Below are positions 34,265 to 43,885 of a stretch of 64,000 bases of DNA, one piece after another. The position numbers and the translations under genes were made by a program. Origin of the DNA: Sphingomonas sp. Root710 (GTDB lineage Bacteria; Pseudomonadota; Alphaproteobacteria; Sphingomonadales; Sphingomonadaceae). The notes under the pieces are model-generated. The model saw only the letters and a program-made list of their open reading frames with translations. It was not told the DNA's origin and did no database searches. Location: contig NZ_LMIB01000017.1 of the NCBI RefSeq assembly GCF_001429065.1, positions 165,074 to 229,073 on the forward strand. Direction: 5' to 3'. Each line of letters starts with the position of its first letter. Position 1 is the first letter of the stretch.

Positions 34265-34779
34265 CGGACGCAGTGGAGACGATGTGGCAGGGGCGTTTCA
34301 TCGCCGCCAAGCGCGAAGGCAAATGGGAATATGTCAGCCGGACGCGCGGCATCCGCGCGGCGGTGATCCTGGCGATAGATGAGGGGCATGTGCTGCTCGT
34401 CGAGCAATATCGCGTGCCGCTGAAGCGCCAGTGCATCGAACTGCCCGCCGGACTGATCGGCGACGACAGCGAGGGCGAGGCGGACGACAGCGCGGCGGCG
34501 CGTGAGCTGGAGGAGGAGACCGGCTACCGCCCGGCGCGGATCGAGACGATCGGCGAGTTCAGTTCGTCGCCGGGCATGGTCTCCGAAACCTTCACACTGG
34601 TCCGAGCGCATGGGCTGACCAAGGTGCATGACGGCGGAGGCGTGGATGGCGAGAACATCATCGTCCACCGCGTCGCGCTGGCCGAGGTGCCGGCGTTCGT
34701 CGAACGGCAGCGCGCGCAGGGCAAGATGATCGACGTGCGGATATTGCTGTTGCTGGCGGGGACGATTTTGGCGGGGTAA
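34261..34779 (+). CDS. NUDIX hydrolase (ADP-ribose pyrophosphatase-like)
   Basis: A 172-residue NUDIX protein starting at GTG 34261, overlapping the TPM stop by 4 bp (GTGA). The NUDIX box spans GLIGDD...AARELEEETGYRP, with catalytic ARELEEETG. VLLVEQYRVPLKRQCIELPA and the SSPGMVSETFTLVRA segment are typical of ADP-ribose/GDP-mannose type enzymes that hydrolyse nucleoside diphosphates linked to another moiety. Operon membership with TPM/LemA is probably positional. Confidence 0.92.
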   Translation: MTDAVETMWQGRFIAAKREGKWEYVSRTRGIRAAVILAIDEGHVLLVEQYRVPLKRQCIELPAGLIGDDSEGEADDSAAARELEEETGYRPARIETIGEFSSSPGMVSETFTLVRAHGLTKVHDGGGVDGENIIVHRVALAEVPAFVERQRAQGKMIDVRILLLLAGTILAG

Positions 34780-34803
34780 GCCGCCGACAATAAACTGGGT
34801 CGA

Positions 34804-35103
34804 TCAGTAGCTGATCGGCCCGACCTGGAAATTGTCGGCATAGGCCTGGAGCTTGAGCTTGCGCTCCGCGCCGGGGACGACATGGGCGGTGAGGCCATGG
34901 CGATCGGCGTAGGCCTTCGCCGCGGCGAGGGTCGGGAAGCTCAGCACGATCTGGCCGCGCGTGTCGCCCGAGCCGGCCCAGCCCATCAGCGGATCGGCAC
35001 GCTTCGGTTCGGCAGGCTCATATTCGAGCACCCATTCGCCGGTCCGCGCGCGGCCCGACTGCATCGCATTCTTGGTCCGCTGATAGATACGCGCATGCGC
35101 CAT
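34804..35103 (-). CDS. NADH:ubiquinone oxidoreductase 18-kDa subunit homologue (NDUFS4-like)
   Basis: A 99-residue ETC complex I subunit. It has ARIYQRTKNAMQSGRARTGE, WVLEYEPAEPKRADPLMGWA, GSGDTRGQIVLSFPT and the terminal YADNF found in mitochondrial NDUFS4. This accessory subunit occurs in alphaproteobacteria and mitochondria and stabilises the peripheral arm. The start at 35103 fits the family; the frame is open 20 codons upstream. The nuo operon is not in this window; the gene stands 56 bp downstream of hrpB on the same strand. Confidence 0.93.
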   Translation of the reverse strand: MAHARIYQRTKNAMQSGRARTGEWVLEYEPAEPKRADPLMGWAGSGDTRGQIVLSFPTLAAAKAYADRHGLTAHVVPGAERKLKLQAYADNFQVGPISY

Positions 35104-35159
35104 GATGACTGTCCCGAAGGTCTGACCTGACATCGCCTTGCCGCAGCGCGGCGGCGTTT

Positions 35160-37601
35160 TCAAGATCGGAGCGCAGCCTTCTTGGTCCGCAAGGTGGGAT
35201 CGGCGGCAGCGGGATCGTCGGGCCAGGGGTGGCGCGGATAGCGGCCGCGCATCTCCTTGGCGACCGCGGACCAGCTGCCCTTCCAGAAGCCGGGCAGATC
35301 CTTGGTGGTCTGGATCGGCCGCCCGGCGGGCGATGTCAGCCGCAGTGTGAGCGGCACACGGCCGCCGCCGACCATCGGGTGCGCCGAAAGGCCGAACAGC
35401 GCCTGCGGGCGAACCTCGACCGCGGGACCGCCCTCCGCAGCGTAATCGATCGGGTGGCTGCTGCCCGCGGGTGACTGGAGATGAGTGGGCGCGAGCCGGT
35501 CGAGCGCCTGCCGCCCGTCCCAGCCGAGGAGGTCGTGCAGCGCGTGAGCCAGATCGCCCGGCGCGATGTCCGAGAGGCGGCGCTTGCCCTCGACGAGCGG
35601 CGCGAACCAGTCATCGAGGGTGAGCAGCAGCGTGTCGTCGGCGAGATCGGGAAGCTCGCCGCTCTGCTCGGCGGCGAAGGCGGCGCGGGCGCGGAGTGCG
35701 GCGACGCTGTCGGGCCAGTCGAGCAGATCGAGCCCGCGCGTGCGCACCGCATCGACGAGCGCGGCGCTGATCGTCGCGGGCGAGGCGCTTTCGTCGCGCC
35801 CGGCGGCGAGGACGATCGCGCCAAGCCGCCGCTCGCGCCGCGCCTCGACCGCGCCGGTCGCGGGATCGAAGCGCGCGGTGCGGCGGACTTCGAGATGATC
35901 GGCGAAGAGGCGCTCGACCTCGGCCGCCTCGATCGGCGCGGCGGACAATATGCGCGCGCCCGAGGCCGCGCCCTGTATCTCCGCCACCGCGAGCCATTCG
36001 TTGCGTGCGAGCGGCGAGGCGGGATCGAGGCGGAAGCCGCGCCCGCCGCTCGAAATCCAGTCCTCACCCGAAGCGCCGCGCCGCTTGGCGATCCGGTCGG
36101 GATAGGCGAGCGCGACGCAGGCCGCGATCATCGCATCGTCGCGCCCGCGCTGGCCGACCAGCCGCGCCCAGCGCCCGGCCAATTGGCGCGCGCCCTCCGC
36201 CCGCTTGCCGCGATCGCCGCGCCAGCGCCGCAGACGGAGTTCGAGATCGGCGTCCTGCCCGCCGAGCCCGCGTTCGGAGAGCAGCACCGCAACCTCGGCG
36301 GCGGTCTCGGCAAAGCCGCCCTCGGCGGCGCGGATCATCATATGGCCGAGGCGCGGCGGCAGCGGCAGCGCGGCGATGGCCTTGCCATGCGCGGTCGGGC
36401 GGCCGTCATCGTCGATCGCATCGAGCCGGCCGAGCCGCTCGCGCGCCTCGCCGATCGCAGCGGCGGGGGGCGGATCGAGCCAGCGCAGCGCACCCGGATC
36501 GGCGACGCCCCACAGCGCGCAATCGAGGGTGAGCGCCGACAGGTCGGTCTCGAGGATTTCGGGCGGATCATATCTGGGGAGACCAGCGGTCGCCGCCGCT
36601 TCCCACAGCCGGTAGACGACGCCCGGCTGCTGCCGCCCGGCGCGGCCCGCGCGCTGGGTGACCGAGGCCTGGCTCGCGCGTTCGGTGACGAGCTGGGTCA
36701 TCCCGGCCGCGCGGTCATAGCGCGGGCGGCGGGCGAGGCCCGAATCGACGACGATGCGCAGGCCATCGATGGTTATGCTGGTCTCGGCGATCGAGGTGGC
36801 GAGGACGAGCTTGCGCGTGCCCGGCGGCGACGGCGCGATCGCGGCGCGTTGCTCGGCGGGGTCGAGCGAGCCGTGAAGGCGGTGGAGGACGACATCGGCA
36901 GGCAGCCGGTCGAGCCGTTCGGCGGTGCGCTCGATCTCGGCGACGCCGGGCAGGAAGGCGAGCAGGCTACCCTCCTCCTCCGCCAGCGCGCGGCGGATCG
37001 TCGCGGCCATGTCGTCCTCGATCCGCTTCTCGGCCGAGCGCGGGGCGTGGCGCAGTTCGATCGGGTGGCTGCGGCCTTCGCTTTCGACGAGGGGCGCGTC
37101 GCCCATCAGGACAGAGAAACGCCCGCCGTCGAGCGTTGCCGACATCGCGACGAGGCGAAGATCGGGGCGGAGCGCCGCCTGCGCATCGAGCGCGAGGGCC
37201 AAACCGAAGTCGCTGTCGAGGCTGCGCTCATGGACCTCGTCGAACAGCACCGCCGAGACGCCGGGAAGATCGGGATCGGCCTGGATGCGATTGACGAAGA
37301 TGCCCTCGGTGACGACGAGGATGCGGGTGCCAGCCGACTGCCTGGTATCGAGCCGGGTGGCATAGCCGATCGTCTTGCCGACCGCTTCCCCCGCCATCGC
37401 AGCCATCCGCTCGGCGGCGGCGCGCGCGGCGAGGCGGCGGGGCGAGAGCAGGAGGATCTGTCCGTCGCACCAGCTTTCCCCGAGCAGCGCGGGCGCGACC
37501 GCCGTCGTCTTGCCCGCACCGGGCGGGGCGACGAGCACGGCGTTCGGCCCGTCGCGCAACGCGGCGATCAGATCGGGGAGGACGGCGTCGATCGGGAGCA
37601 T
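35160..37601 (-). CDS. hrpB: ATP-dependent helicase HrpB
   Basis: An 813-residue DEAH-type helicase. Walker A VLVAPPGAGKTT is near residue 30, the DEVH box LFDEVHERSLDSD near 125, and the SAT motif VAMSATLD after it. The helicase C-terminal motif RAGRAGRQQPG is present, as are the HrpB-specific C-terminal blocks DLADDTLLLTLDDWF, SHPIDYAAEGGPAVEVRPQA and GGRVPLTLRLTSPAGRPIQT. The function is not well defined; it is an RNA-dependent ATPase family. The start at 37601 (MLPIDAVLPDL) is chosen over a frame open to 37637. Confidence 0.96.
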   Translation of the reverse strand: MLPIDAVLPDLIAALRDGPNAVLVAPPGAGKTTAVAPALLGESWCDGQILLLSPRRLAARAAAERMAAMAGEAVGKTIGYATRLDTRQSAGTRILVVTEGIFVNRIQADPDLPGVSAVLFDEVHERSLDSDFGLALALDAQAALRPDLRLVAMSATLDGGRFSVLMGDAPLVESEGRSHPIELRHAPRSAEKRIEDDMAATIRRALAEEEGSLLAFLPGVAEIERTAERLDRLPADVVLHRLHGSLDPAEQRAAIAPSPPGTRKLVLATSIAETSITIDGLRIVVDSGLARRPRYDRAAGMTQLVTERASQASVTQRAGRAGRQQPGVVYRLWEAAATAGLPRYDPPEILETDLSALTLDCALWGVADPGALRWLDPPPAAAIGEARERLGRLDAIDDDGRPTAHGKAIAALPLPPRLGHMMIRAAEGGFAETAAEVAVLLSERGLGGQDADLELRLRRWRGDRGKRAEGARQLAGRWARLVGQRGRDDAMIAACVALAYPDRIAKRRGASGEDWISSGGRGFRLDPASPLARNEWLAVAEIQGAASGARILSAAPIEAAEVERLFADHLEVRRTARFDPATGAVEARRERRLGAIVLAAGRDESASPATISAALVDAVRTRGLDLLDWPDSVAALRARAAFAAEQSGELPDLADDTLLLTLDDWFAPLVEGKRRLSDIAPGDLAHALHDLLGWDGRQALDRLAPTHLQSPAGSSHPIDYAAEGGPAVEVRPQALFGLSAHPMVGGGRVPLTLRLTSPAGRPIQTTKDLPGFWKGSWSAVAKEMRGRYPRHPWPDDPAAADPTLRTKKAALRS

Positions 37602-37644
37602 GACTGGCGGTGTGGAGTTTGAGTCCCCGACTCTCAACCTAAAT

Positions 37645-37776
37645 CGTCATGCTGAACTTGTTTCAGCATCCACCGGGAGGCGGGAGCATGCCCACAGGCT
37701 CTTGCGGCCAACGCTCACACAAGCTCAAGAGTCACCCGTGCGATCGGGTGGATGCTGAAACAAGTTCAGCATGACG
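37645..37776. repeat. Twin-hairpin palindromic element D
   Basis: The left is CGTCA with stem TGCTGAA/TTCAGCA around CTTGT, then TCCA (37645-37672). The right is the exact inverted form (37749-37776), with a 76-bp spacer. The stem sequence is quite different from elements A-C, but the frame is the same. Confidence 0.9.
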
Positions 37777-37812
37777 GGCGATAGAGGAGACGGCGTCCCC
37801 TCCTCGTTCTGG

Positions 37813-38826
37813 TCAATAAGCCCGGATCACCGCGAATTGCGCGGCTTCGACCAGCGCCGCCTTGGCGATGCCGTTGGGGAAGCTCGCCAGCGCGTCGATC
37901 GCGCGCTGAGCGTAAAGGCGGGCGCGGGCGGCGGTGTCGGCGAGGGCGCCGGTTTCGCGCAGGATGGCAGTCGCGCGGACCAGATCCTCATCCTCGTTCC
38001 GCAGGCCCTCGATCGCCTCGCGCAGGAAATCGCGGTCTTCCCCCTCGGCGCGGGCATAGGCCAGGATCACCGGCAGGGTGACCTTGCCGTCGCGGAAATC
38101 GTCACCCGCATCCTTGCCCATCGTCGCACCGTCCGACTCATAGTCGATGATGTCGTCGACGAGCTGGAAGGCGATGCCGAGATAGCGGCCATATTGGTCG
38201 AGCGCTTCCTCGACGGCGGGCTCGCGCTCGGCAACGACGGCGGCAATCTTGCAGGCGGCGGCGAACAGCACCGCGGTCTTGGCGGTGATGATCTCGAGAT
38301 AGCGTTCCTCGCTGGTCTCGATCCGGCGCTGCGCGGTGAGCTGGTTGACCTCGCCCTCGGCGATCACGGCCGACGCGTTGGACAGGATGCGCAGCACCCG
38401 CAGCGAGCCGTCCTCGACCATCAGCTCGAACGAGCGGCTGAACAGGAAATCGCCGACCAGCACGCTGGCGGCATTGCCCCAGATGACGTTGGCGGTGCGG
38501 CGGCCGCGGCGCAGGCCCGACTGGTCGACAACATCGTCGTGCAACAGGGTGGCGGTGTGGATGAACTCCACCGTCGCCGCGAGTTTGTGGTGACGCTCCC
38601 CCGAATAGTCGAGCAGCTTGGCGCAGGCGAGGGTGAGCATCGGCCGCATCCGCTTGCCGCCGCCCGCGATCAGGTGGCCCGCCAGCTCGGGGATCAGCGG
38701 CACATCCGACTGCATCCGCGCCAGGATCACGCTGTTGACCGCGTTCATGTCGGATGCGACCAGCGCCATGATCGGGTCGAGCGAAGGCGCGGCGGCGCGG
38801 CGGATCGGTGTCACGGTTGCAGACAT
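37813..38826 (-). CDS. Long-chain polyprenyl diphosphate synthase (ubiquinone side chain)
   Basis: A 337-residue trans-isoprenyl diphosphate synthase. GGKRMRP is at 57-62, the first Asp-rich motif DDVVD at 97-101, and the second DDIIDYE near 222. It extends FPP/GGPP with IPP units to build the quinone tail. Sphingomonads make Q10, so decaprenyl (DdsA-like) rather than octaprenyl is plausible, but chain length cannot be read reliably. The start at 38826 (MSATVTPIRRA) is chosen; upstream codons look non-coding. It is divergent from chorismate mutase. Confidence 0.94.
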   Translation of the reverse strand: MSATVTPIRRAAAPSLDPIMALVASDMNAVNSVILARMQSDVPLIPELAGHLIAGGGKRMRPMLTLACAKLLDYSGERHHKLAATVEFIHTATLLHDDVVDQSGLRRGRRTANVIWGNAASVLVGDFLFSRSFELMVEDGSLRVLRILSNASAVIAEGEVNQLTAQRRIETSEERYLEIITAKTAVLFAAACKIAAVVAEREPAVEEALDQYGRYLGIAFQLVDDIIDYESDGATMGKDAGDDFRDGKVTLPVILAYARAEGEDRDFLREAIEGLRNEDEDLVRATAILRETGALADTAARARLYAQRAIDALASFPNGIAKAALVEAAQFAVIRAY

Positions 38827-38954
38827 GGGCGTGCCCATGAGCCGCGATCGCCGGAAAGGCAAGAGCGTAAGGAGGCCGCGCGGCAACTCCGCGCTTGCCA
38901 AAAGCGGAGTCGATCCACGATAGGCAGGGCGGCGCAGCGACGAAGGGGGCCCGC

Positions 38955-39236
38955 ATGGCAGACGAGATATTGGCCCGCTATCGGGAGAGCATCGACAATA
39001 TCGATGCGGCGCTGATCTTCATGCTCGCCGAGCGGTTCAAGGTCACCAAGGCGGTGGGCGAGCACAAGGCCGCGACCGGCCTTCCCCCCGCCGATCCGGG
39101 GCGCGAGCAGGTGCAGATCGAGCGGCTGCGGTCGCTGGCGAAAAGCGCGAATCTCGATCCGGACTTCTCGGAAAAATTCCTGCGCTTCATCATCGATGAG
39201 GTGATCCACCATCACCGCAAGGCCGGGGCTGCTTAG
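38955..39236 (+). CDS. Chorismate mutase (AroQ class)
   Basis: A 93-residue all-helical AroQ chorismate mutase converting chorismate to prephenate for Phe/Tyr synthesis. YRESIDNIDAALIFMLAERF contains the first helix with the substrate-binding Arg, followed by KVTKAVGEHKAATGLPPADP, and a final FLRFIIDEVIHHHRK. The length suits a free-standing mutase. The start at 38955 gives MADEILARYR; the frame is open 20 codons upstream. It appears to be a single gene. Confidence 0.93.
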   Translation: MADEILARYRESIDNIDAALIFMLAERFKVTKAVGEHKAATGLPPADPGREQVQIERLRSLAKSANLDPDFSEKFLRFIIDEVIHHHRKAGAA

Positions 39237-39272
39237 TTTGTTTTAGCCCGCGTCCACGCAGGAGCCCTCAGA

Positions 39273-39361
39273 CGCCGGGCGCGAGGCATCCGCCTCGCTT
39301 GGCTTCCTCGCAATAAGCTCGGGCGGCCGTTCGGCCTTGCGGGACGCTACGCGCCCCGGCG
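39273..39361. repeat. Second-class dispersed repeat, copy 2
   Basis: The ends CGCCGGGCGCG and CGCGCCCCGGCG are inverted with one base difference. Inside are TTGGCTTCCTCGC, GCTCGGGCG and the hairpin GGCC-GTTC-GGCC. It is the counterpart of 30880-30949. Confidence 0.65.
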
Positions 39362-39372
39362 ATCAATTCTAA

Positions 39373-39458
39373 CGTCACCCCGGGCTTGACCCGGGGTCCA
39401 GCTTCTTCTGTTCTTCACCGGCTAGTAAGCGGGACCCCGGGTCAAGCCCGGGGTGACT
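39373..39458. repeat. Twin-hairpin palindromic element E
   Basis: The left is CGTCA with stem CCCCGGG/CCCGGGG around CTTGA, then TCCA; the right is inverted, ending GTGACTG. It lies 10 bp before the ABC-F stop codon and may serve as a terminator. Confidence 0.9.
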
Positions 39459-39467
39459 GAGGAGGAG

Positions 39468-41255
<1,788 letters not shown>

Positions 41256-41355
41256 AAAGGCGTTAGGTGTCTTCGCAGTGCAACAGATGCGGGAAATCCG
41301 CCGAAGCATGAACATTCATGCCCTATTCAAGCCCCTGACCCTATGCCAATACCCC

Positions 41356-41664
41356 ATGTCAATGCGTAACGCTCTTGCCGCTACATCGCTGGCGATGCTC
41401 GTTCTTGCTTCCGCACCTGCCTCGGCGGACCGGAATCGCGTACCCGAACAGGATGCGCTGCGGAACGGCGTGCGATCCGGCGAGCTACTCCCTTATCAGG
41501 AAATGCGCTCCCGCGCGCAGGGCCGCGTCGACGGGCGCATGATCGGATCCGAATTCGATCCGGGAACCGGACGCTACCGTTTCAAGTTTCAGCGGGGCGG
41601 TTCGGTGATATGGATGGACATGGACGGCCGCACCGGGCGCGAAATCGGCCGGGTCGGACAATAA
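41356..41664 (+). CDS. Small exported PepSY-like protein upstream of a two-component system
   Basis: A 102-residue protein with a signal peptide (MRNALAATSLAMLVLASAPA). The mature part (GELLPYQEMRSRAQG, then GRMIGSEFDPGTGRYRFKFQ and WMDMDGRTGREIG) resembles a single PepSY domain. The start may be ATG 41356 or ATG 41362; neither has a clear ribosome site. It ends 34 bp before the response regulator. PepSY proteins encoded beside PhoPQ-like systems are thought to modulate the sensor in the periplasm. Confidence 0.75.
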   Translation: MSMRNALAATSLAMLVLASAPASADRNRVPEQDALRNGVRSGELLPYQEMRSRAQGRVDGRMIGSEFDPGTGRYRFKFQRGGSVIWMDMDGRTGREIGRVGQ

Positions 41665-41698
41665 GCCGCCGATAAGGTGGCCAGAAAAGGGGAACACC

Positions 41699-42361
41699 AT
41701 GCGCGTCCTGATCGTCGAGGATGAACCCAGTCTCGGGCGGCAATTGCGCGCCACCCTCGAAGGCGCGGGCTATGCGGTCGATCTCGCCACCGATGGCGAG
41801 GACGGGCATTTCCTCGGCTCGACCGAAGCCTATGACGCGATCATCCTCGACCTGGGCCTGCCCGAGGTCGATGGTCTGACCGTGCTCGACCGCTGGCGGC
41901 GCGAGGGCCGCGACGTGCCCGTGCTGGTGCTGACCGCGCGCGACAGCTGGTCCGACAAGGTCGCCGGGCTCGACGCGGGCGCCGACGATTATCTCGCCAA
42001 GCCGTTTCAGACCGAGGAGCTGATCGCCCGGCTGCGCGCGCTGATCCGCCGCGCCTCGGGCAACGCGTCGTCGGAGTTGACCGCGGGCGACGTCCGCCTC
42101 GACACCCGCAGCGGCAAGGTGACGCTGGCCGGCGAGCCGGTGAAACTGACCGCGCAGGAATATAAGCTGCTCAGCTATCTGCTCCACCACAAGGGCAAGG
42201 TGGTGAGTCGCACCGAGCTGATCGAGCATATCTACGACCAGGATTTCGACCGCGATTCGAACACGATCGAGGTGTTCGTGACGCGCATCCGCAAGAAGCT
42301 CGGCCAGGACGTGATCACCACGATCCGGGGGCTTGGCTATTCGCTGGATGATCCGGCCTAA
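41699..42361 (+). CDS. OmpR/PhoB-type response regulator
   Basis: A 220-residue regulator. The receiver domain has the acidic pair VEDEPS, phosphoacceptor Asp51 in IILDLGLPEVDG, Thr in VLTARDSW and Lys in YLAKPFQTEEL. The winged-helix effector contains KLTAQEYKLLSYLLHHKGKV and NTIEVFVTRIRKKLG. It is most like PhoP/QseB regulators. AAAGGGGAACACC precedes the ATG. The kinase gene overlaps its 3' end by 14 bp. Confidence 0.95.
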   Translation: MRVLIVEDEPSLGRQLRATLEGAGYAVDLATDGEDGHFLGSTEAYDAIILDLGLPEVDGLTVLDRWRREGRDVPVLVLTARDSWSDKVAGLDAGADDYLAKPFQTEELIARLRALIRRASGNASSELTAGDVRLDTRSGKVTLAGEPVKLTAQEYKLLSYLLHHKGKVVSRTELIEHIYDQDFDRDSNTIEVFVTRIRKKLGQDVITTIRGLGYSLDDPA

Positions 42362-43772
42362 GGACTTTCTCGCCACCGCCCGGAACTGGCTTCCGGGACG
42401 GCATGGGGACGAGGCTTCGACGGGTTCGCTGACCCGCCGGATGATCTCGATCGCGGCGCTGTGGATCAGCGTATTGCTGATCGGCGGGGGCTTCGCGCTC
42501 GACCGGGTGCTGAGCGAGGCGATCACCCGCAATTTCGACGCGCAGCTCGAATATGTCCTCAACGCGATGATCGGATCGGCCGAGATCGGCCCCGACGGCG
42601 AAGTCCGCTTCAACCGGCCGCTGGGCGATCAACGCTTCCTCGAGCCCTATTCGGGGCTCTACTGGCAGGTCTCCGCCACCGGGCACGAGCCGTTCCGCTC
42701 GCGCTCGCTGTGGGACCGGGCGCTGCGCCAGGGAGAGGCGCATGAGGGCCAGAAGCTGCATGTCGCCGACAGCAACGAATTCGACAGCGAGCCGCTGCGG
42801 ATCCTCGACCGCGAGGTCCGCCTGCCCGGCGCACAGACCGAATGGCGTTTTCAGGTCGCGGCAAGCCGGGCCGGGCTCAACGACCAGATCGCCGTATTGC
42901 GGCGGACGCTGGTCCGTTCCTTCGCCATCCTCGGGCTCGGCTTGATCATCCTTGCCGCGCTGCAGGCTACCTATGGTCTATGGCCGCTGCGCAGCCTGCG
43001 CCGCGCGGTCGCGGCGGTCGGCTCGGGGATCAGTTCGCGGATCGATGCCAAGCTCCCCGACGAGGTCCGCCCCCTGGTCGAGGAGCTGAACGAGCTGCTC
43101 GCCCATAACGAGCGGCAGGCCGAGGAGGCGCGTCGCCATGCCGGCAATCTGGCCCATGCCCTGAAGACCCCGCTGACCGTGCTGATGAACGAGGCGGTGG
43201 CGAACAGCCCCGAACTCGCCGAGACGGTGGTCCGCACCACCGGGGATATGCGCCGTCAGGTCGACCACCATCTCGCTCGCGCCCGCGCGGTCGGCCGCCG
43301 CGCAAATGCGCAGGCGCGATCCGAAGTCTGGCCGTCGCTCAAGGCGGTCGAGCGGGCGATGGGGCGGATGCACCGCCACGTCACCGTCGACCTGGCGGGC
43401 GATCAGCAGGCGATCGTGCATGTCGAGCGGCAGGATCTCGACGAAATCCTCGGCAACCTGATCGAAAATGCCGCCAAATATGGCCAGGGTCGCGTCTTCG
43501 TGACCGTGTCGCGCGAGGTTTCGAACTTCACTGCTTCGAAGAAGGTCGATTATGTCGAAATCCTCATAGAAGATGACGGCCCCGGCATTCCCGCCGCCGC
43601 GCGAGAGAAGATGTTCGAACGCGGCGCGCGGCTCGACACCGGCAAGCCGGGCACCGGCCTCGGCCTCGCTATCGTCCGCGATGTGGTGGGCATCTATGGC
43701 GGCCTGATCACGCTCGAGGAGAGCGAGGATCTGGGCGGGCTGATGGTGCGGGTGAAACTGCCGGCGGCCTAA
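42348..43772 (+). CDS. Sensor histidine kinase (PhoQ/QseC-like)
   Basis: A 474-residue kinase from ATG 42348, inside the regulator's last codons. TM1 (MISIAALWISVLLIGGGFAL) and TM2 (SFAILGLGLIILAALQATYG) flank a periplasmic sensor of about 130 residues with acidic patches. A HAMP-like linker follows, then the phospho-His box NLAHALKTPLTV (His270) and the ATPase domain with N-box NLIENAAKYG, EDDGPGI and TGLGLAIV. A TTG five codons earlier (42333) is an alternative start. The signal is unknown; the operon's PepSY protein may tune it. Confidence 0.93.
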   Translation: MIRPKDFLATARNWLPGRHGDEASTGSLTRRMISIAALWISVLLIGGGFALDRVLSEAITRNFDAQLEYVLNAMIGSAEIGPDGEVRFNRPLGDQRFLEPYSGLYWQVSATGHEPFRSRSLWDRALRQGEAHEGQKLHVADSNEFDSEPLRILDREVRLPGAQTEWRFQVAASRAGLNDQIAVLRRTLVRSFAILGLGLIILAALQATYGLWPLRSLRRAVAAVGSGISSRIDAKLPDEVRPLVEELNELLAHNERQAEEARRHAGNLAHALKTPLTVLMNEAVANSPELAETVVRTTGDMRRQVDHHLARARAVGRRANAQARSEVWPSLKAVERAMGRMHRHVTVDLAGDQQAIVHVERQDLDEILGNLIENAAKYGQGRVFVTVSREVSNFTASKKVDYVEILIEDDGPGIPAAAREKMFERGARLDTGKPGTGLGLAIVRDVVGIYGGLITLEESEDLGGLMVRVKLPAA

Positions 43773-43885
43773 CCGGGACTTTGCGCCATTATGGTGGTTT
43801 CCCGGGTGGTGCCGAGCCAGCCTCCTGGCTAGGAAATCGTGGCGGATTTACTAGCTGTCGGGGGCGATAGCATCCGTGCAGGGGG

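Noticed and set aside
35481-37622. A 713-codon plus-strand frame opposite hrpB
   Set aside because: It is antisense to hrpB, which has all helicase motifs. The composition is typical of shadow frames.
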